From: DATGEO01 sp035310015
GTDB taxonomy: Bacteria > Chloroflexota > Dormibacteria > Dormibacterales > Dormibacteraceae
DNA length: 10,615 nucleotides
Direction: 5' to 3'
Assembly (NCBI GenBank): GCA_035310015.1
Contig: DATGEO010000065.1
Coordinates: 1-10,615 of the forward strand
Shown here one piece after another: positions 6,734 through 10,615 of the stretch (the stretch's first letter is position 1; the number at the start of each line of letters is the position of its first letter). The notes under the pieces are model-generated. The model had not been told where the DNA came from, did no database searches, and saw nothing but the letters and a program-made list of their open reading frames with translations. The position numbers and the translations under genes were made by a program.

Positions 6734-6967
6734 ATGGCGACGCACGTGAGAAAGAACATCACCCTTCCTCGGCCCCTTGACGAACGCATTCGTAAGACAG
6801 CGCGAAAGCGCGGTACCACCCAAAGCGGCCTAATCGTCCATCTAGTGGAAGCCGGACTGGCCTCCGAAGACCGCCAGATCGACCGCCTGCTGCAATTCGC
6901 TGGGGTCATCAAAGGCGGACCAGCTGACCTTTCCGAAACCATTGACGAGACGGTCTACAGCCCCTGA
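6734..6967 (+). CDS. Ribbon-helix-helix (CopG-like) antitoxin
   Basis: This 77-residue protein matches the RHH fold. A short strand (KNITLPRPLDERIRK) is followed by two helices (TARKRGTTQSGLIVHLVEAG), with a charged C-terminal tail (EDRQIDRLLQFAGVIKGG) that in VapB-type antitoxins binds and blocks the toxin. It binds DNA as a dimer and would repress its own promoter, where two 9-bp direct repeats overlap the -10. The ATG at 6734 has no Shine-Dalgarno, consistent with leaderless translation from the promoter 11 bp upstream. Its TGA (6965-6967) overlaps the proposed CTG start of the downstream PIN toxin by 4 bases (CTGA), so the pair forms an antitoxin-toxin operon. Confidence 0.85.
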   Translation: MATHVRKNITLPRPLDERIRKTARKRGTTQSGLIVHLVEAGLASEDRQIDRLLQFAGVIKGGPADLSETIDETVYSP

Positions 6968-7407
6968 GCTCTCTCGCGGACACCGGGCTTCTGATTGCCT
7001 TTCTCAATAGCGCTGATCGCCACCACCGCTGGGCGACCAGAATCGTCGAGCGACAACGAAAGCTGAAGGCGCCCATCGTGGTTCCAGAGGTGGTCGCGGG
7101 AGAGGCTTTTACCAAGCTCCGCTATGACCGCCGTGTCAGTGGTCGCCGCGATGCCCGACCAGCGCTGGCAGTTTTCAGCCTGCTCGCCACGAATCCCGAG
7201 GTCTTCGAGATTCGAGGGATGCCGGGTGGGTCTCGTCTCCGCGCAGTTGAGGTGCTCGCGAAGTATGTCGACCAGAACTTTTCATGGGTAGATGCAGTCG
7301 TTTTGCTGAGCGCTGACGACGACCGCCGCGTTCAAGAGCTCTGGACAGTTGACTCGAGTCTTTCTGTGTACCGCTTCTCTCACCACGTTGCTCTTTCAAC
7401 CCCGTGA
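6964..7407 (+). CDS. VapC-type PIN-domain toxin with apparent CTG start
   Basis: The frame is open from 6946 to the TGA at 7405-7407. Starting at CTG 6964 gives 147 residues: (M)SSLADTGLLIAFLNSADRHH with Asp6, then VVPEVVAGEAF with Glu42, SWVDAVVLLS with Asp110 and LWTVDSSLSVYRF with Asp130, the complete PIN acidic set. There is no ATG, GTG or TTG between the upstream in-frame stop (TGA 6943-6945) and Asp6. The next conventional start (GTG 7078) would drop the catalytic Asp. The CTG overlaps the antitoxin stop as CTGA, where related operons usually have ATGA. Either CTG is used through coupling, or a start mutation has silenced the toxin. The gene's middle section is duplicated at 5502-5791. 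PIN identity is certain; expression is not. Confidence 0.8.
   Translation: MSSLADTGLLIAFLNSADRHHRWATRIVERQRKLKAPIVVPEVVAGEAFTKLRYDRRVSGRRDARPALAVFSLLATNPEVFEIRGMPGGSRLRAVEVLAKYVDQNFSWVDAVVLLSADDDRRVQELWTVDSSLSVYRFSHHVALSTP
7078..7367 (+). repeat. 290-bp direct repeat, second copy (first at 5502-5791)
   Basis: This segment of the intact RHH-linked vapC gene is repeated at 5502-5791 in the same orientation with no indels and about 93% identity. Many differences change amino acids (for example CAT/TAT, CTA/CGC, GCG/TCG), so the two copies have drifted or came from related but distinct loci. As direct repeats 1576 bp apart they could recombine and delete the antitoxin-toxin pair between them. 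Confidence 0.85.
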
Positions 7408-7569
7408 GATCAACCTGGAGCACCACACTTCGTCTTATTCGATTTTCTTGGAGATGCAGGAGAGGCTGGAGGCGAAGCGATCGCATAGAGCAGGAGCCCG
7501 TCGTTCAGCAGCGCCTAGTTCGCAAAGGGCCTTGCAACTCACGCCACGTGAGGAAGTACTGTGCGCGCC

Positions 7570-7926
7570 ATGGACAAGACTCAGGTTGAAGGTCGGGTAT
7601 TCAGGGTTGGCGATGTGGCGACAGCCTCGGGAGTTACTGTTCGCACGCTCCATTACTACGAGGAGATCGGCTTACTGGTTCCGCAGCGCACCGAGGCGGG
7701 CCACCGCGCTTATTCAAGTCAAGATGTAGAGCGGCTCTCGCGGATATGCCTCTTAAGAAGAATGGGCCTGCCGCTGAGCGCCGTGGCAAGAAGCATCGAA
7801 AGCGGCGGGACAGATCTTCGCCCAATTCTTGAGAACTACCTCGAAGATCTGGCGGCTCGACTTCACGCAACCACAGCTCTTCGGATGTCAATGGCCATCT
7901 CAAAGTCCGCAGTTTTGGCCAACTGA
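7570..7926 (+). pseudogene. MerR-family regulator, 5' part, interrupted by the IS21 element
   Basis: Residues 10 to about 75 are a MerR winged helix-turn-helix: FRVGDVATASGVTVRTLHYY, then EEIGLLVPQRTEAGHRAY, then LSRICLLRRMGLPLSAVA. A coiled-coil start follows (LENYLEDLAARLHATTALR). Native sequence ends at Arg105. The remaining 13 residues before the TGA at 7924-7926 are read from the IS left end and are not regulator sequence. MerR proteins bind operators as dimers through the coiled coil, which is cut here, so the product is probably inactive. AGGAAG at 7551-7556 could serve GTG 7561 (8 extra bases, three more residues) or ATG 7570. The 162 bp between the toxin stop and this ATG (7408-7569) hold no recognisable gene. 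The 3' continuation is at 10331. Confidence 0.85.
7880..7885. repeat. Target site duplication TTCGGA, left
   Basis: TTCGGA directly precedes the element's terminal TG at 7886 and recurs at 10325-10330. A 6-bp duplication is within the usual IS21-family range, and it restores the MerR-VOC frame when one copy is removed. Confidence 0.9.
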
Positions 7927-7935
7927 AAGTCCGCA
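7886..7935 (+). repeat. IS21 left terminal inverted repeat with two tandem 20-bp units
   Basis: After the terminal TG there are two copies of a 20-bp unit starting TGGCCA and ending AAAGTCCGCA, at 7892-7911 and 7916-7935 (period 24, 18 of 20 identical). IS21-family ends commonly carry multiple such repeats, thought to be transposase binding sites. The first unit supplies an ATG-rich tail read out of the interrupted MerR frame. Confidence 0.85.
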
Positions 7936-7943
7936 CCCCACGA

Positions 7944-8717
7944 TCACTTCTTCTGGCGCTCACCTCCTCTTGAACGGGCTTCGCGGAGCCTGAAGGATTC
8001 GCCCTCGGTGACCACCACGACGCTGTGGTGGAGGAGGCGGTCAATCATCGATGTGGCTGTGGTTGGCTCTGGAAGGAAGCGTCCCCATTGGTCGAAGGGC
8101 CAGTGGCTGGCGATGCCGAGTGCGCGTCGCTCGTAAGCGGCAGCGATGAAGCGGAAGAGGAGCTGCGTGCCGGTGAGGTCGAGCGGCGCGAAGCCGAGCT
8201 CATCGAGGAGAACCAGGTCCGCGCGTAGCAGACCGTCGATGACCTTGCCGACGGAGTTGTCAGCGATGCCGCGGTACAGCGTCTCGACGAGGTCGGACGC
8301 AGCGAAATAGCGAACGCGCAGGCCGGCGTGCACGGCCGCGTGACCGAGTCCGACGAGCAGATGCGATTTGCCGGTGCCCGCTGGACCCACAAGGATGAGG
8401 TCCTCCTTGGCTCGGACCCATTCCAGCGAGACGAGGTAGTCGAAGGTCGCCTTCGGCACTGACGAGATCTGGACCTTGAAATCGTCAAGCGTCTTGGTGA
8501 CGGGAAACCCAGCTTGCTTGAGTCGGTTCTGATAATTCGATTCGTCACGCGCCGAGATCTCTGCCTCGATGAGCGTGCGCAGAAATTCGTCCGGCGACCA
8601 CCGCTGAGTCTTGGCGGTCTGGCACACCTCCGGTGCGATGGCGCGAACAGTTGACAGTTTGAGTCGGCGCAGACCGGCGACCAGGTCCGGTGCAAGTGGT
8701 GGTGCGGTCGTACTCAT
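7944..8717 (-). CDS. istB: IS21 transposition helper ATPase IstB
   Basis: This 257-residue AAA+ ATPase is related to DnaC. It works with the IstA transposase to choose the target and assemble the transpososome. Walker A is GPAGTGKS at 111-118 and Walker B is LVLLDE at 168-173. The downstream IASHWPFDQWGRFLPEPTTA segment and DRLLHHSVVVVTEGESFRLRE are typical of IstB. The N-terminal 100 residues (LVAGLRRLKLSTV, FDYLVSLEWV) match the IstB N-terminal helical region. The start ATG (8715-8717) overlaps the istA stop as ATGA, implying coupled translation. Length is normal for the family and the frame is intact. Confidence 0.95.
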   Translation of the reverse strand: MSTTAPPLAPDLVAGLRRLKLSTVRAIAPEVCQTAKTQRWSPDEFLRTLIEAEISARDESNYQNRLKQAGFPVTKTLDDFKVQISSVPKATFDYLVSLEWVRAKEDLILVGPAGTGKSHLLVGLGHAAVHAGLRVRYFAASDLVETLYRGIADNSVGKVIDGLLRADLVLLDELGFAPLDLTGTQLLFRFIAAAYERRALGIASHWPFDQWGRFLPEPTTATSMIDRLLHHSVVVVTEGESFRLREARSRGGERQKK

Positions 8718-10177
8718 CGAATCGCCTCCAGCGAGTAGGCGCTCAAGGGTCTGACCGGAACCTCGGGTAAGGCGAGGTTCAACGCCTCACCGGCCGGCAC
8801 GGGGTTTGGAGCCGAGGGACCAGCCTCGAGGATGGAGCGAATGTCGTCCGCCTTGAAGCGTCGGAAGCGAGTCGCCCGCTCCAGCGCTGCCAGCAGCTGC
8901 TCCCGACTCCAGCTCATCTCCAGGGTCACGATGTCGGCGAGCTCGGCTGCCAGTCGCGATGTTCCGACCGCCGCCGCTGCTCGCAAGAACGCTTCGGCGG
9001 AAGGTCCGAGCGCAATGAACGCGCGCTCAGTCCCAGAGCGCACCCGAATCGCACGTGCCGGCATCCTGGACTTGCCTTTGTAGTGCTCATCCTTAATAGA
9101 GACCTCGCCCGGCGCCATGAGTGGATGTCGTTCGATCTCGTTTCCGTCGTAGGCGAGCACCACGTCGTGGTCCTGCACGGTGACCTCGATCTGCTTGCCC
9201 ACCCAGGCGGTCGGCAGCGAGTAGCGGGCCGAGCCGAAGCGAATCGTTTGCATGCGGTCGACCTTGCGCAGCTCACCGCGACAGAGCGCCGGTCGCAGTG
9301 AGGGCAGCGGTCGCATCAGTGGTCGCTCCTCCGCCAGCCGCTCATCGGGTGTCGCACGCGTCTCGCTGTGGACTCGGCCGTTGACCTCAAGACCCCAGAG
9401 CTTGGCCTGGCGATTTCCGGTCGCGATGTCGCCGCCGAAGTTGTCCTCGGGCACGACCAGATCTCGCTGGGCATACCCGCACAGGTGCTCGACGACACCC
9501 TTCGATTCAGGGTCCGCGGCCTCGCAGAAGTCAGGTCGGAAACCGTAGTGCGCGGCGAAACGAACGTAGTCGGGATGAGGCACCACCACGTTGGCGACGA
9601 CTCCATTCTTGAGGCAGCCCATACGGTCGGTGAGCGCCACCGCGGGCACACCTCCCAACTCTTCAAAGCATTCAGCCAGCAAACCCAGAGTTGTCTCCCT
9701 GGTCTCGTCGCTGGCAAAGCGCACGAAGCGGTATCGCGACCAGGCCAACACGGCGCAGAACATGTGCAGGCCGACTGCGATCTTGGTCCAGTCCGCGACC
9801 AGGTGCTGGCCCGGGCTGGGCACCCATGGCCGGAAGATTCGTCGCTTCTGCCGCCACTCCGCCTTGACCTTGGCGACCGCGCGCCGGAGGTTGCGCGCGG
9901 AGCCCTTGTAGCCAGCAGCGCGCGCCGCCGGCAGTAGTCGTTTGGCGGAGATGCGACCGTCGGTCCTGCGCACTCGCTCCCAGATGACCGACATGACTGC
10001 GTCGGTGTTCCGCGACGTCGGACGCGGACGCCGAACCCATGGCCCGCCTGCCTCGTGGCGTTCGACCGCGCGCCTGACCGTCTTGTCCGTTACGTTGCAC
10101 AACCGCGCGGCGGCGCGGTAGGACCCGAGCTGATGAAACGCATCGATGATGTTCAAATGCTCCCTCGTCGTCTTCAA
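8714..10177 (-). CDS. istA: IS21 transposase IstA (DDE, HTH)
   Basis: IstA cuts and joins the element ends. With the TTG start at 10175-10177 it has 487 residues. An N-terminal helix-turn-helix (LGSYRAAARLCNVTDKTVRR) is followed by a retroviral-integrase-type DDE core: HLVADWTKI with Asp129, AVALTDRMG with Asp184, and ESKGVVEHL with Glu230. A C-terminal beta-rich part follows (FGSARYSLPTAWVGKQIEV). The TTG is preferred because GGAGG lies 9 bases upstream and the protein then opens LKTTREHLNII as relatives do. A GTG at 10220-10222 would add 15 residues (502 total) but has no ribosome-binding site. The stop overlaps istB by 4 bases. No disruption is seen. Confidence 0.93.
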   Translation of the reverse strand: MKTTREHLNIIDAFHQLGSYRAAARLCNVTDKTVRRAVERHEAGGPWVRRPRPTSRNTDAVMSVIWERVRRTDGRISAKRLLPAARAAGYKGSARNLRRAVAKVKAEWRQKRRIFRPWVPSPGQHLVADWTKIAVGLHMFCAVLAWSRYRFVRFASDETRETTLGLLAECFEELGGVPAVALTDRMGCLKNGVVANVVVPHPDYVRFAAHYGFRPDFCEAADPESKGVVEHLCGYAQRDLVVPEDNFGGDIATGNRQAKLWGLEVNGRVHSETRATPDERLAEERPLMRPLPSLRPALCRGELRKVDRMQTIRFGSARYSLPTAWVGKQIEVTVQDHDVVLAYDGNEIERHPLMAPGEVSIKDEHYKGKSRMPARAIRVRSGTERAFIALGPSAEAFLRAAAAVGTSRLAAELADIVTLEMSWSREQLLAALERATRFRRFKADDIRSILEAGPSAPNPVPAGEALNLALPEVPVRPLSAYSLEAIR

Positions 10178-10275
10178 TAGGTAGGTCCTCCGGTCGGGTG
10201 AGTGAGACTGAAGCAATCCCACTGTGTCCGGTCCGGGGGACGTACCGCTGGCTAGCTACATCAGACGGTCGAGAG

Positions 10276-10324
10276 TGCGGACATTCGCTGGCCACAGACG
10301 CGTACTTTCACATGGCCACGCGCA
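10276..10324 (-). repeat. IS21 right terminal inverted repeat with two tandem units
   Basis: On the minus strand two units beginning TGGCCA occupy 10318-10299 and 10294-10276 (period 24), mirroring the left end with one gap; the outer end reads TG at 10324-10323. This end lies upstream of istA, so the istA promoter is probably within or near it. The outer unit is less conserved than its left counterpart. Confidence 0.85.
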
Positions 10325-10330
10325 TTCGGA
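10325..10330. repeat. Target site duplication TTCGGA, right
   Basis: TTCGGA directly follows the element end and matches 7880-7885 exactly. Confidence 0.9.
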
Positions 10331-10615
10331 ACAGCATCCAGCACTTTATGGCAGCAACCGATTCTTCTGGTAAAGACCAAACGGATCAATTATTCACGCT
10401 GTTGGAGGAGACAGCTATGGCGGAAACAACAATCGAACGACGGATCTCAGTGCTTGTCTATTCAGACATGGAGTCCGCTTACGACTACCTCGTCACGGTC
10501 TTCCAGCTGGGTCCGGGAGCGCTGTTCCGAGACGAGACAGGACGACCGGTTCATGGTGAGCTAGAGGCGGGAGACGGCGTCGTATGGCTTCATCCGGAAC
10601 TAGAGCGCGCGCGCC
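10331..10615 (+). pseudogene. 3' part of the interrupted MerR regulator with VOC/glyoxalase-like domain, runs off window
   Basis: Joined to base 7885, this sequence continues the MerR frame without a stop: NSIQHFMAATDSSGKDQ, QLFTLLEETAMAETTIERR (the usual end of a MerR effector linker), then RISVLVYSDMESAYDYLVTV and GRPVHGELEAGDGVVWLHPE. The latter resembles the first beta-alpha-beta module of a VOC (glyoxalase/bleomycin-resistance/PhnB-like) domain. In the intact gene this could be a ligand-sensing regulator, or two genes read as one. GGAGGAG at 10404-10410 precedes an in-frame ATG at 10417-10419 by 6 bases, so the VOC part may be a separately translated protein that survives the insertion. 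The VOC assignment rests on about 65 residues, since the gene is cut by the window edge. Confidence 0.7.

Larger units (their letters stand above)
7886..10324 (-). mobile_element. Complete IS21-family insertion sequence
   Basis: The 2439-bp element has TG...CA ends, terminal inverted repeats of about 45-50 bp, and a 6-bp flanking duplication TTCGGA. It carries istA and istB as a minus-strand operon with a 4-bp overlap, the standard IS21 layout and size. Both reading frames are full length with catalytic motifs intact, so it is probably still mobile or only recently fixed. It splits a MerR-VOC regulator gene. Confidence 0.95.

Noticed and set aside
7078..7407. GTG 7078 as start of the RHH-linked toxin
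   Set aside because: It would remove the first catalytic Asp and 38 conserved residues; the frame upstream reads as a normal VapC N-terminus.
8100..8130. Unusual IstB motif ASH where many AAA+ proteins have TSN
   Set aside because: This form is, as far as I recall, common in IstB proteins of GC-rich bacteria and is not a sign of inactivation.
10560..10580. Third copy of the 38-bp repeat (GCGGGAGACGG)
   Set aside because: The match is short and lies within conserved VOC coding (EAGDGV), so it is explained by the protein sequence.
1..10615. CRISPR array, rRNA or novel defence operon
   Set aside because: No regularly spaced short repeats, no rRNA-like stretches, and no nuclease/helicase/effector sets beyond the toxin-antitoxin pairs and IS21 genes were seen.

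Overview
The window comes from a GC-rich bacterial chromosome or scaffold. The first half is very GC-rich with strong G/C third-position bias; the stretch from about 5.5 to 7.9 kb is visibly more AT-rich. GTG starts, toxin-antitoxin promoters whose -10 lies almost on the start codon (leaderless-type), and a MerR regulator apparently fused to a VOC domain would all fit Actinomycetota, perhaps a deep lineage such as Thermoleophilia. Chloroflexota or Dormibacterota cannot be excluded from sequence alone.

Region 1 (1-5267) is carbohydrate metabolism. It holds the 3' part of a GT5 glycogen synthase (+), a convergent GT35 alpha-glucan phosphorylase with an N-terminal DUF3417-like segment (-), and, divergent from the phosphorylase across 38 bp, an 840-residue protein. 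That protein joins a sugar-1-phosphate nucleotidyltransferase, left-handed beta-helix repeats and a phosphohexomutase-like domain whose metal loop and sugar loop are degenerate. Together these could build an alpha-glucan, break it down to glucose-1-phosphate, and activate a sugar phosphate.

Region 2 (5289-7407) is a toxin-antitoxin cluster with four PIN-domain (VapC-type) genes or fragments. Two are 5'-truncated remnants abutting head to head at 5501/5502. The third is an intact Phd/YefM antitoxin plus VapC pair on the minus strand, with an inverted-repeat operator at the antitoxin start. The fourth is an RHH antitoxin plus VapC pair on the plus strand; its toxin has no ATG/GTG/TTG in the right place and seems to start at a CTG overlapping the antitoxin stop. 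The plus-strand remnant is a 290-bp, about 93% identical copy of part of this fourth toxin. A pair of 38-bp imperfect direct repeats flanks the minus-strand pair, and part of each matches the 3' end of a typical tRNA-Gly gene.

Region 3 (7570-10615) is a regulator gene split by a complete IS21-family element (7886-10324; istA and istB overlapping by ATGA). The element has TG...CA ends, doubled ~20-bp terminal repeats in inverted orientation, and a 6-bp target duplication TTCGGA. Removing the element and one duplication joins the MerR reading frame (7570-7885) in frame to 10331-10615, giving an uninterrupted MerR plus VOC/glyoxalase-like protein that runs off the window. The VOC part keeps a strong ribosome-binding site and ATG at 10417, so it may still be made alone.

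No rRNA, complete tRNA or CRISPR array was seen. No stretch over 300 bases lacks a gene, remnant or element.
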